Shown here piece by piece: positions 1 to 11,700 of a stretch of DNA of 64,000 nucleotides (within the stretch, counting starts at the first letter, position 1; each line of letters opens with the position of its first letter). Origin of the DNA: Acanthochromis polyacanthus. Taxonomy: Eukaryota > Chordata > Actinopteri > Pomacentridae. The position numbers were made by a program, and so were the translations under genes. The stretch spans positions 15,509,876-15,573,875 of the forward strand of contig NC_067115.1 in assembly GCF_021347895.1 (NCBI RefSeq). The letters run 5' to 3'. The notes beneath the pieces are model-generated. The model saw nothing but the letters and a program-made list of their open reading frames with translations. It did not search any database and had not been told where the DNA came from.

Positions 1-1249
1 AGTGCTTGTTGGACACCTTGATCAATAGCACTCCTATATCTGTGTGTTAAATGCGAAGCACATTTGTCTAAAGCTGACTCCTAAAGGGTTACATGCAGGA
101 CTGTTTCTTGGCCGGCCGCAGTGACTTCAAAGCCCTGGAGTAGTTCATTACATAACTGCCATAAAACCACAAATTGCCTTTTTTAACACTTTATTTGTTG
201 TAGGATTTAAAAAAATGAGATGCAGCAAGTTAATGATGGTATATCTTTAAACCACAGCCTTTAGACAAGCTTCTTGTTGCATTTTCCTTCATTTCCACTG
301 TTTGTACTGTTTGTAAAGCAACCAACTGCTGGCTCCTGCAACCTGGTGATACACACCTCATTATTGAATTCTGGCTTTTCAAACAGACTCTAATTAATCA
401 AAAGGGGGCACAAGTAAGTATCCAAATGTCATTTGTGCTATATTACTGCCACCTTTTTATCTTCTCAGCCAGGTGCATAAACTAATTTGGCTGGTGTTTT
501 CGTGCATCTGTCTGTGTTGGCAGAGAAATACGTGGTGTTATCTGTTTCCATAGAAGATAGGTGTATGGGAGGGATGCAAGGCTCGATGAGAATATATGGA
601 GAGCAGCCTACAGTCTGTGTGGTATCAGCAGTCTTATGGGGGATCCCAGAGAGCAATTCTGAGGATTTAGGGTCTGTCTCTTGGCGTTCTCCACAGGACA
701 CAGAGAATGGTATGTACTGGCCAAGCCTTCTTCCCATGTGCTCTTCCCTTCTCTCCTTCGTTCACATAAATTTTTTTACAGTTCTCATCTGGACAACTCT
801 GCACTTGTCCACAACCACCACTGGACGTTTGCCTTCTGATGTTCTGTTGCCATTATTTCATCTTACTGAACAGAAAAAACACCTTATTCTGAATGCAAAG
901 CTGCTTGTACCATCTGCCCGGTACCCACATTTCTTTCCAGCCCAGATGTCTCCTTAGTGGAAGTGGTGATGATTTAAACATGATAGCACTGGGAGCCAAA
1001 CTTGTTTTAATATGAGAACCATGAAGAAGAGACATGGCTCTGCTGCAGTTTCTGTGTGCAGCAGAATGTGAAACTCGTTGCCCTGTCAGAAACAACAGGG
1101 AAAAATATGGTCCAGCGTTCTCCTTGGAGGAGGCAAAGGGAGAAGAAACGATACAGTGCAAGAATTTCTGAAAGCACTGGCACATGCTGTCTTTTCCATG
1201 GACGAGCTTGTGTGCTTTTGAGCAGTCAGAGGATTGTAAAATAAAGGAA

Positions 1250-1385
1250 TTGGAAAAGGACAAAGTGAACCTATGATGTGAGGAAGATGTGGCATTTTTT
1301 CCACACGGAGGAGTTGGAGGATCTTGAAGGAGAAGAGTGAAGAAAGGACAAGGAAAACTTATGATGTGAGGAAGAGACTGTTAGA
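1250..1385. repeat. Short imperfect tandem duplication
   Basis: Two purine-rich segments about 90 bp apart (near 1255-1290 and 1343-1380) share aaaggacaa and ctatgatgtgaggaaga / ttatgatgtgaggaaga. They probably arose by a local duplication. Confidence 0.4.
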
Positions 1386-1790
1386 GATGAAAAGAATAAT
1401 TTAAAAAATAAGAAGATAGCTCTGCTCTATTTGTGAGGCGCAACAAATGCTGAATGTGCAGATTCTGGGTTACCTCTGTCACACTCCTCAGTTAATCCTA
1501 GCACACATCCTCGCACACAGACCCCGACTCACCACATACGGCCGCTTTATCAGGACCTCTTGGCATCAGATTCGAAGGCACTGGGTGGCCTTTAGCCTCA
1601 ATTTACGGTAACGGCAAACCAGAACCGGAAGGAAAAGCTCTCATTTTACCAGTCAGTCTGTTCCAGTCCCTACCTACAGTCATGAGCTCTGTTTTGTGAT
1701 GAAAGAAAATGAGACACACATGGCCAAAAAGAGTTTCTGTAGGGTTTTTGGGTTCAGACTTAGAGATAGTGTGTGGAATTTAGATGTCAG

Positions 1791-2088
1791 GGGGGAGCTC
1801 AGAGCAGAGTTGCAGCTCTTTCCCATCGGAGTGAGGTGGTTCAGGCATCTAATTAGAATGCCATCTGGACGCCTCCCTTTGGAGATTTTCCAGGCACATC
1901 CAATTAGGAGGAGACCCCAGAATAAACTCAGAACTCGCTGAAGAGATTATATATCTCATTTGGTGTGGGAACTCCTTGGGATCCCCCGGAAGAACATAGT
2001 TGGGGAGAGGGATATCTGAAAGGGGCTGCTTAGTCTGCACAGCACAATCCTGGGATAGGAAATATGGATGGATGGATGGATGGATAGA
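1791..2088 (+). mobile_element. LINE 3' end (L2/CR1-like), 5'-truncated
   Basis: It has the layout of the common fish LINE 3' end: gtggttcaggcatctaatta, then gcctccctttggagattttc, then gggaactccttgggatcccc, ending in a GGAT tail (2064-2087). Peptide traces such as GRLPLEIFQAHPIRRRPQN resemble the C-terminal remnant of the reverse-transcriptase ORF, with several stops. Clade assignment is from memory. Confidence 0.7.
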
Positions 2089-2679
2089 CACCATGGGACT
2101 GTAGTAAAATTTTCTCTGCTGGTGTTGTCAATGCCATTTATTTTCTGGGAATGAGAAGTTTGCCTTGCAGCATGTGATGGCCATTGTGAATAGATGTATG
2201 TCAATCAAACCATGATCTCTTCCTGAAGCTACCGAAGTCATTTGATTGCCTAAACTTAAGCAAATATCAAATGAACTGCAAGTCAAAAAACAAAATGAAA
2301 CTGAGAAAGTAATTGTCCAACATGGGACTTGAACTTCAGTCTCTTGTATAAATATCCTGTGACTTTGACATCCATGGTGTTCATGACATTAAAAAGATGT
2401 GATGAGACTTTTGGTTTTTAACTGAGAACAATCAGCATGTTGGTCTGAGCACCAAATACAGTTAATTATGTGATTGTACTGCTATTTTGGTACGAAGAAT
2501 GCCGTATGTGTATTTATGAGACACTAGCAACTTGGACAAAACACCAATTTTTGATGCCCTGTGAATGAGAAAAGGTTGCCATAAACACCTTTATGACCGT
2601 CTGTATTTAAGTGCCCCTGATTTCCCCAGAAAAGAGAACTATGGTTGCCTTCAGTGGGATAAATCAAACTTTTGACTTT

Positions 2680-2890
2680 CTGCATGGAGTTTGCATGTTC
2701 TCCCTGTGCAAGTGTGGATTTTCTCCAGCTTTCTTCCACAGTCCAAAAACATGCTGAGGTTTATTAATAATTGTAAATTGTCTGTAGTTGTGAATAAGAG
2801 TGTTTGTATGGAGCGACCAGTTCAGGATGTCTCCTGTCTTTGTGCGACCCTCATGAGGATTAAGCGGTGTTCAGATAATGAATGGATGGA
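2680..2890 (+). mobile_element. SINE-like fish repeat, 3' part (copy 1)
   Basis: It begins ctgcatggagtttgcatgtt and runs through ccacagtccaaaaacatgct to gaggattaagcggtgt and an atggatgga tail. The tRNA-like head is missing. Four more copies of this family occur in the window. Confidence 0.7.
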
Positions 2891-5800
2891 AAATCTGCTT
2901 CTTTTTGAATGGAATTTATTTTATGCAATATCGAAAAAAAATAATCCCAGTAAAGCACAGGGATAGTAACAAACTGAAATGAAGAATAAGGGGGGAAAAG
3001 GTCATGCAGAGATATTATGGTGCATTTGGAGCTTGAGAGCAGTCAACATGGGGGGCAGAGCAGCTCACCAAGGCAGAAACAACATAATTACAGCGCCGTT
3101 TAGCTCCATTACAGCCACAGCACTCCTGTCTCTGTTACCACCTACATGCGCTCCATACCCTGCCTAATTGCCTTCCCCTCGTCACACACGGAAGGCTTAT
3201 TGATTTAAAAAAGCATAATTGGAAGGCGCTCAAAGTGAGCAATGCAATTATTTAATAACGCTACAGCCTGAATACAAATGTACAGCGTGAACTGAATGGT
3301 AATGGGGGGAACTGTCTTTTCAGCACCTGATCATTGGAGATCGAAGCCCCTGGGGTGTGTTAGGTTGTTCTTTTTCCTCAAATGAGCTGCTGTCACACTC
3401 TTTCACTTGACTTCCATCAGCCTCTCCCGCTGCTTTATTTTTATTCTCCTGGACAGGCGCACATATTGTACACTCGAATGCAAATGTGTGAGAAGGGAGT
3501 GAGGGACACACGGTCTCACTTCTTCTGACACACTGATAGAATCTGAGAAAGAAAATCAAGAAGGTGAAAACATGAATGAAAGAGAACATTTGACCCGCTG
3601 ACTGAGATTATTCATGCATTTTAGAGCCGCGTTGTAGAAAAATAAGAAATTCCTCTGGCCATCTGTTGATGATCAATGTTCTGAGCTAAGGGTGCCAAAG
3701 ACAGACAGAAATTATCTTATTCGCATCTTCTTTTCTTGAGAGAGTGGGTGTAAGAAGCAGTTAGACAAATGAACAATAAAAATAATGGTATACACTCAGT
3801 TGGATAAGCAAATACCCCTCAGGAGAAGTAACTAAAACTGGCCACAGATGCACAAACTCACACAGCATACAGTATGTGACCATCTGTCACGCATTTTGAT
3901 TTACGTATGTAGTCGTATGAGCAGCACATTATTCGGGAGTATTCAAAAGGAAAAGCTGTGAGTCATGCAGCCTGATTGTGCTCATCCAAATATGTGGTTG
4001 TGCAGATATTTTGCTCACTTTCCATATCTCACTCTCCATAGAAACACAAACGGACAGAAACAGCCATGCACTCTTTATGTGATTACAGGATGAGGACGCT
4101 GAGTATTTCCCGCTGAACTGTCATGTAAAATAGATCCAATGTGGCTATTTAGAGGAAGAATAAGAGCATTGGCTCCTGAACGGCATAAGTTCGCAGAAAG
4201 GTTTCTGTAGCGACTGTTTAAAATAAGATAAAATCAACTTTAATTATACTCTGTTGTAGGGATGTACAATAACAATATTTAATTCAGAACGGAGCTTCAA
4301 AAGCAACAGAAGTGAAGATACCGTTCTTACTGTTGGGCAAATAGAGGACAGCCATTTAGAGGATTTTGTGGTTGTTCTTTCACCAAAACATGTACATCTC
4401 AAAAATGCACCATTATGTTTGTTTTTGTAGATACTAACAGCACATCTGGCCACTGCTGTAAATCAATGTAGGCGCACAACAAAATGTGAAACAGCTACAC
4501 TGACTCACAGCACAAAAATGCAAAAAATAAAATCGTGAGATACAGTCATAAGGCCCTTTTCTGTCCAATGGTTGACTTGTTCAGTCCAGCCCGCCCACTT
4601 AGCGTACTTTATAACGGAGGCAGCTTTCGTTCATTCTGCCTTCTCCGCTCTCACCACATCGCTGCTACACCAACCTCTAAATAACCACAAATCGATGCAC
4701 CCTCCTCTTGTAAAGGATCAATGTCATAACCCTCAACAAGTTAACAAAGAGGTCTGCAGCACACCTTTCTGCATCTACTCTGTTAGAGGATGGACAGCCT
4801 GCCGTCCTGTCATGACATCTTAACAAGCTGCTCACACACCTTCTAATCTGTTAAAGAAGGACAGAATCAAGGGAGCAGTTGATTCTCATATTTTGTGGGG
4901 CTGCAGAACACAGATGATTCATTATTGTTCCCTAAAACTATGTAAGATAGATTTTGTATCATGTGGCCCATTTAGTTTGGTCTCCTTCATACTGTGTTCA
5001 TTTAAACATTGTGAATCTCAAGCTCTGCCGGGGGAGGTTTGTGATCTAATGGACTGTCTGTGTCACGTTTGCTCAAATTGGTCCAGAGCATCACACGAGC
5101 AGAACTACAAATGCATGATGTCCTGAAATAAACTGTTAAAACTGACAGTGTCTGAATTTGTGAGTTTCTTTGCTTTACACAGAAAAATGGCTCTAAAGTT
5201 GACATAAGGATGCTGGGGGATCAACTACAGGAGTTTGACTAAGGAGACTGCAGTTTAGGTTATTTTTGGGACCGTTCCTTTGTTGCTTTTTTAGTTGGTG
5301 TTTGCTTGTGTTTACGCTGCAAAAATATCTGATTAAGTTTAGGAATGAAAAGTACTTGGTTAGGTTCGGAATAAACTCATGGTTTGGGTCTAAATGCATC
5401 TGCGCACATGCTAAATGAGCAAAACTTTTTCTACAAGGTAACAACTTCTTTTATTGACAGCTTGTATGTACCTGACAATCCTCCTTGTGGAGACAGAAAA
5501 ATAACAGTAACAATATATTTATGTACTTAATGTACCTGTGCACATAGAGTATGTGAAAATGTTGATCTCCAGAAACAAACAGTCGCTGTTTACATCCATT
5601 CATGCTTCACCTCAGTCCAGTGGAATAGATTTCAGTGTTTTAAAATCCAATAGGAAAGACTGCCAGTGTTCATAAAATTTTTCAGTTTAGCCACAGACAG
5701 CAAATCTGATCTCCTCCAGTTTCAGAAATTACATCAAATCCTGCAGCCAGGATGGGCTGCCAATAAAGCAGAATTCAACGATGGTCAGTTTAAGAGACAA

Positions 5801-6389
5801 AATAATTTATTTTGGTTTGCTTAGCAGTCATTTGAGCCCCCTCCTTAGGGAGACAGACATTTGAGGTGAACGATGCAGAGCCAAATATTTTATTGACACA
5901 TAACATTTAAAAATAAAGAAAAAACCTCAGGCAAGAACCTAAAGCTGACTTCCTCTCATGAGAAATTTTGATTGTTGTCAAGAAATCTGTAAAACGAACA
6001 AAAATCAAGAACATATCGGTTTATTTTTGTGCTTTCTGACTTTGATAATCATCCTACATCCACTGGTCCCTACCCAAGAACCAAATGCTTAAAAATGTGT
6101 ACAAAAAAAAAATCTAGTGTCACCTTCACAAAACCCACAGTAAATCCCCTAAAACAGCAGGAGGCCACTGTTCCTTATCATGTATTAGGGATATTTGATT
6201 GGATAAACTTAAAATGATTTAAAGAGTTCATCATAAACAAAACTGAAATCTATGTTGATGTGAACTGAGCTCTGTGGCAAATAGGAATAAGATAAAACAA
6301 GTTTCAACACAAATTTGGTTCATTGTTGGTTTTGATCTTTTCTTCGGGTTTAACAACAAAAATAAACTGATTATCATCAGACTTATCTG

Positions 6390-6737
6390 TTAAAGGTCCC
6401 ATAAGGTGGAAATCAATTTTTATTGTGTTTTATGGTTGTTACAAACTTGGGAAGTGTAAAATAAAAGACGTAAAGGTATAAGACGTTCAAAAACCCCTAC
6501 AACTAGTTACCCAGGTGCTAACAAATAATCATCCGGCTCAGAGAGCGTATTCTTCCTGAAGGGGGCGGGAACAGCAGCAGCTCATTGGTTTTCAGAGCAG
6601 AACAGTCCATTTAGAGCAGCACTAAAACAAACTATAACACAGCCATGGTAAAATAAATCATCTTTGCAGTAAAAAGAAAATAAACTGAAGTGACATTAAT
6701 TAATATGCAGAAAAGGGGCACAATATGGGGCCTTTAA
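6390..6737. mobile_element. TTAA-flanked MITE
   Basis: The ends are inverted repeats: TTAA then aggtcccataag on the left, atatggggcct then TTAA on the right. No coding capacity. TTAA target sites are typical of piggyBac-type elements; family assignment is inferred. Confidence 0.6.
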
Positions 6738-8664
6738 ACTGAAATTTTAAAGAAAGGACAATTGGATGACAGTGAAGCAGCACAAGTCCATCGCTGCCCA
6801 TCCTCTCATTCATATTTGTTATTCACACATAAACTCTTTAGGATATTTCATTGTGAACACTGATGCAGCTAATCTTTGGACTGTGTATTTAACATGAAGC
6901 TTAATCTGCCCCATAGAAACTTGTAAACTGTCCATCTGTCCTTTTTTTCTCTGCTTGTTGGGCTTTGCTGCTGTGAACTGCATGTGGTTACAAAGAGGAA
7001 GATTATTACTGTAACACCGTGAGATAAAAGAAAGACAACACAGCAGGAGTTTGCTGTTGCTGTTTGCTCTGAGGTCCTTTAAAACTACAGGACTAATCTG
7101 CGTGCTGTGATAATGTGATAAGCTATTGATGCTCAGCTCACATCTTTGTCAGGCACAAAAAAAAAACACAACAAGACACACATACATGGCTTGAAGATGC
7201 ACTTCAACAGAGACAAAGAGACTGGAATAGAATGGAATTTGAAACGTTTTAGCCAAAAATGTTTCCACGGTCAAGGTGTTTTTTGCAGAAACGTTTCAGA
7301 TTTCGTTTTGTTCTCCAACTGCGTGGGTGAAGACGGTCAGCTGCCACAGGAATATCAGCACGCACAAAGAATTTCCTGCTGTAGATTTCATTCAAAAGAG
7401 TCTAAATACAGATGATGTGTAATTCTAGACCTGAGGGTGAGTGTAGACAAGGAGTCTGCAAAGCTCTCCTGAGGCTCCATGCTCTTCTCTGACCTTCTGC
7501 AGCCCGGTTTTTAATCACATCCTGAGCTCCAATAGCTGATGTCTTTTTGAGAAACATGTAGAAAAACATGATAGTTCTGTAAGCACAGTGCATAGCAGGC
7601 TTGTAATGATGACTGTTTTGTTTATGTTGTCTTCTTTCAACTTGAAATCCCATGCAGAGTAACCTTCTATGCAGTTTCTTGGCATTTTGTTGCTCCTGTC
7701 ACATTTTTACTCACGGTGGGCTCATTTTTCGCTGCATTAAAAAGTCGTGCACATCTATGGAAACAGCACAACTATGGCTATAAGGAGAGAGAACTGTTTT
7801 ATCAAACCTGAGTTTTTTATATTTATTTTGCAACTTATGAAATAAAATGGAATCAACATTGTGCAGCCTTAGGCCAAGTGGCTTCAGGTGTTTCCAATAC
7901 TGTAAAAATGAATCCTGGCTCTACATACGACAGATATTTTTCTGTACTTTAATTTTATTTCCATACTTGTGCTCCATCTGCTCTGTGTAAACACTGCCTG
8001 CAATAGCTAAATAGTCAAAGTTTGTCTGTTGCACTGAGGAGAGCAGATTTTTTTTAATTATTTTTTTGTTAGTAGAGTAATTTTTAAAAAGTGAAATGTA
8101 ACAAATTTAAGCTTAGATTTGGGTAATTATATCAACAGAACTGCAATTCCTAAATACTTATTTCAAGGACGATCAGAAACTTGAAAATGCAACAATTTCT
8201 TCCTTTTCTATGGTTTAATGGCTGTGTTAGATGGAATAAATTGGCACTTTTCAAACCCATTCATGAGTTTTGGGGTCTAGAGGGTAATGTAGGCAGATAA
8301 ATTATTCAGTCTTTTGTGTAAATACAACAACTTGAACTAGGTCACATATAAACAGAGGCCCTTTAGTTACCGGTTTCTTTTAAAGCTGGCATTATGGAGA
8401 CAGAATGATTTACAGCTCTGATGTGTTTGTTGTGAGAAGCAGCTGGGATCCCTGCCTTTTTTTTTTTTTTTTCTGTTTATTGATTCTTGATCCTTTCATG
8501 ATTTTAAAGGAATTGTAGTTTGATGAACACACAAACACACTTAACAATCTTCTCCACATTGTGTGCTGTAGGCTGCAGGGGAGAGAGGGCTGAGCCTGCC
8601 TCATGTGTCGGGGCTCCTCTGTGTTCTGGTCCCCACCGACCCCCATCCTCCCAGCATCAGTGGG

Positions 8665-8718
8665 ATGTCCCAGGTGTGTCTCCTGTTGCCCTTGCTCATG
8701 CTCTGCAGCTCCACAAAG
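8665..8718 (+). CDS. gcgr: gcgr exon 1 (signal peptide)
   Basis: It encodes 18 residues with a leucine-rich hydrophobic core ([11 protein letters not shown]), typical of a cleaved signal peptide. It ends in phase 0 at AAG before the donor gtacaa. Possible acceptors just upstream near 8570-8580 suggest a 5'UTR exon boundary, but no upstream exon was recognised. Confidence 0.7.
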
Positions 8719-11700
8719 GTACAACTCCAAGCTTTTTTTTTTCCTCCTTTCACACTCCCACACACAGCCCAAAATGCTTCTTTAGCACACCGCTCTCTCT
8801 TGACTGAAAATCAGCATATTCAAAACAAGGAAACGGCTGCAGAAGTTCCCTCTTCCTGCAGGTCTCCTCTGCTAACTCTCTGGAGCTTGTGAAGAAGCAG
8901 TGGAGCAGCTACAGGAACCAGTGTCTGGACTACCTAAACGCCACGCCCCCTGCTACAGGTGAGCTCCTGGCCTCATATTTCGAAACGGTGAATCCTGACA
9001 GCTGGATCCCGGCACAGAATTTACCAATTTGCTCCCTGTCACAGGGCTGGTGTGTAACAGGACCTTTGACTTGTACGCTTGCTGGCCAGATGGACTCCCA
9101 GGATCCACAGTCAATGTCTCCTGCCCGTGGTTCCTGCCATGGTACCGTAAAGGTCTGTGTGTGTGGTTTGTGACTATATCAGTGCTTGAGAATAATAGAG
9201 AGATGAGTAAATTTTAGTGTTTTGATTATGCACTAATTTGTCATAAAACATGCATTAGTGTAATTCTTATTCAAGTTTTTCTTATTTGACTTTTCATTGG
9301 GGGATGCACAGTAGCTTGGTGGTTAGCACTTTCGCCTTGCAGCAAGATGATCACTAGTTTGTGTCCTTCTGCATGGAGTTTCCATGTTCTCCCTGAGCAT
9401 GCGTGGGTTTTCTCCGGGCACTCCGGCTTCCTCCCACCATCCAAAAACATACTGAGGTTAATTGGTTACTCTAAATTGTCCGTAGGTGTGAATGTGAGTG
9501 TGATTGTTTGTCTGGATATGTAGCCCTGTGACAGACTGGCGCCCTGTCCAGTGTGTCTCCTGTGCCTAATCAGCTGGGATAGGTACCAGGATTCATGGAT
9601 GGTTTTTTGTTTGTTTTAATTTAGTTGTAGTCAAAAATGTTTGCTTTTCATAAGTGACATTTTAGTTTCATATTTGTGTTTTAGGTTTTTATTTTATCAA
9701 TTCACTTTATGGTAATGGCTGTTGCCCTATTTTTACACGGTTGCCATGGTTACATGAGGTTATTCTGATGTATGGTGGGGTCCATGGAAGAGGCTCAGTG
9801 TCTGTGTCCCTCTGCTCCACAGTGATTCAACAGATGGACTCTCAGTAAAGCCAGTTATTTCCAAAGTCTGAACCGGTCCTTCTGCTCACCTGCCATTAAC
9901 ACAACTATATCCTCAGTCCACTGAGGAGCAAAACATTGCTATGTATTCCAGTTCCATCAGTTTTCCGATTATATAATCTGAGCTGGACTTTGTTAAAATG
10001 TTTGCGCTAGAAGGTCATCATGTTTATTCCTACCTGCCTGTGTACAGTTTGCATGTTAACCAGTAAGTCTGCAGTTACAAATTGTTAATAATAACAAGTC
10101 GCTAATGTGTTTAAAGCTTGTTGCAGCTAAAGAAAGACAGATGTGTTCTTAATCAAATCTATGTGTCACAGTTTGAACTCATTGTGACACTGTTGTTTCA
10201 CCATTGCAGAGATTAAAGCAGCAGTTCATAGCACTTTATTTTCACAGTATCATCTGGGTGTCAGAGTTTCATGCAGCGCTTTGTTTTGTTTTTTATTGGA
10301 AGATTTTTGAAAAAGACGCTTCTGAAGCCACTGATTATGCGGAAACCGTTTTTCTTGAATGTTCACAGCCAATAAGTCAAATTCTCAGTCATCTCGGTAA
10401 TCCTTAGTAATCCTATAAGCCGAAGTAAAAACCAACTGGACTTCTCTTACTTTAGTTGTTATATTTATTCATGTTTCAGGCTCTTGACAGATTACTGGTG
10501 TTTTTTTAGCAGGTTATTTTCACATCACACGAGACTCTTCAATTGCCACTCTCACCTTGTGACACAACAACTTGTACACTCACAGATTTTAAAAGAACAC
10601 GTGAGAATATGCCCACGTTTCCGCTCCAAGAGCTATGTATAGGAAGTGGAGCTTTTTCTCAAGCACATGAAAGTGTAGATCATAGGGTAGCCCTTGCGTC
10701 ACTTGTTCACACAAGACATTAGTCCATCTTAGAAAAAGGACGCAGTGCTCGTCTAATGACGCAATATGAGTAGAACTGTTGAATGGAAAGTGCTTTGCTA
10801 TGGCAACTCTCTCATGATATGTCCTTGCCATTCAGTGGAATGAAAGAAACGTGCAGAATGTAGATGAGTGGTGTATTGAATAGAGTGTACTAATAGGGTG
10901 TGAAGGCCAAATATGAGTCAGCCGTCACGCTACCATTTACAAGAGTAGTGTTAAAACTTCACGATGTGCCCCATGGAGCTTTCTGGGGTGTTTGCCTCGT
11001 GATTTGCAGGACACAAGTCTGACCTGTAGCTCTGCCAGTGCAAAATCTTCATTTTCATGTACAGGTTTCCTCCAGGTGTTGTAGAGATTGTAAATAGATG
11101 TTGAAGGGGAGTTTGTCTCTGTTATCTCCTGCTGACTGGTAGCCTGGCAGGAGTCTTTGCTTTTCCAATGTGTGAAAAGAGCTGAACAGTTCTGAGTTTC
11201 CCTCTGATTGTCTGTCCCAATACGTTGTTGCATGCTGAGTGGCTTTCATATGAGAACATATGGAAGTTATGAAATTATGCTGGACCCGTGTTCAAAAAGC
11301 CACGCGATAAAAGGCAAACGATGCAAAAAAAAAAGCAACTAAAAAAACTGCCACAGAAGTGATGTTAAAACACCGTATGTGGTTTAAACATTGATTTTTT
11401 TAAAAAGGTATTCTTACGGATGTTTAAGCTTTTATTTCAAATCCAAAAATTTTAGTGCATTGTTTATTTACTTACCTGCTTATTTTGCAATCATGGGGGT
11501 GGGCATGTACCACTATCTAAAGAGTGAGGGGTACACTTAAAATAGGACAGAACGTTATTAATCCCACAGTGGGGAAATTTGCAGCATTACAGCAGCAAAG
11601 ACAGTGCAAACATTAAGTGAATTGTAGTATAACAATTAAAATAAACCAAAATGTACATCAATACAGCCATGGCCTTAAGTTTGGACACAGCATGACTTAC

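Larger units (their letters stand above)
1..8664. other. Upstream of gcgr: no gene recognised
   Basis: AT-rich DNA without a supported exon. It holds a LINE 3' end, a SINE fragment and a TTAA-flanked MITE, listed separately. Open frames such as that at 487-957 show no family signature. Distal promoter or 5'UTR exons of the receptor may lie here but cannot be placed. Confidence 0.5.

Noticed and set aside
487..957. 156-codon open frame upstream of gcgr
   Set aside because: No domain, no splice context and no recognisable similarity; plausible by chance over this length of DNA.
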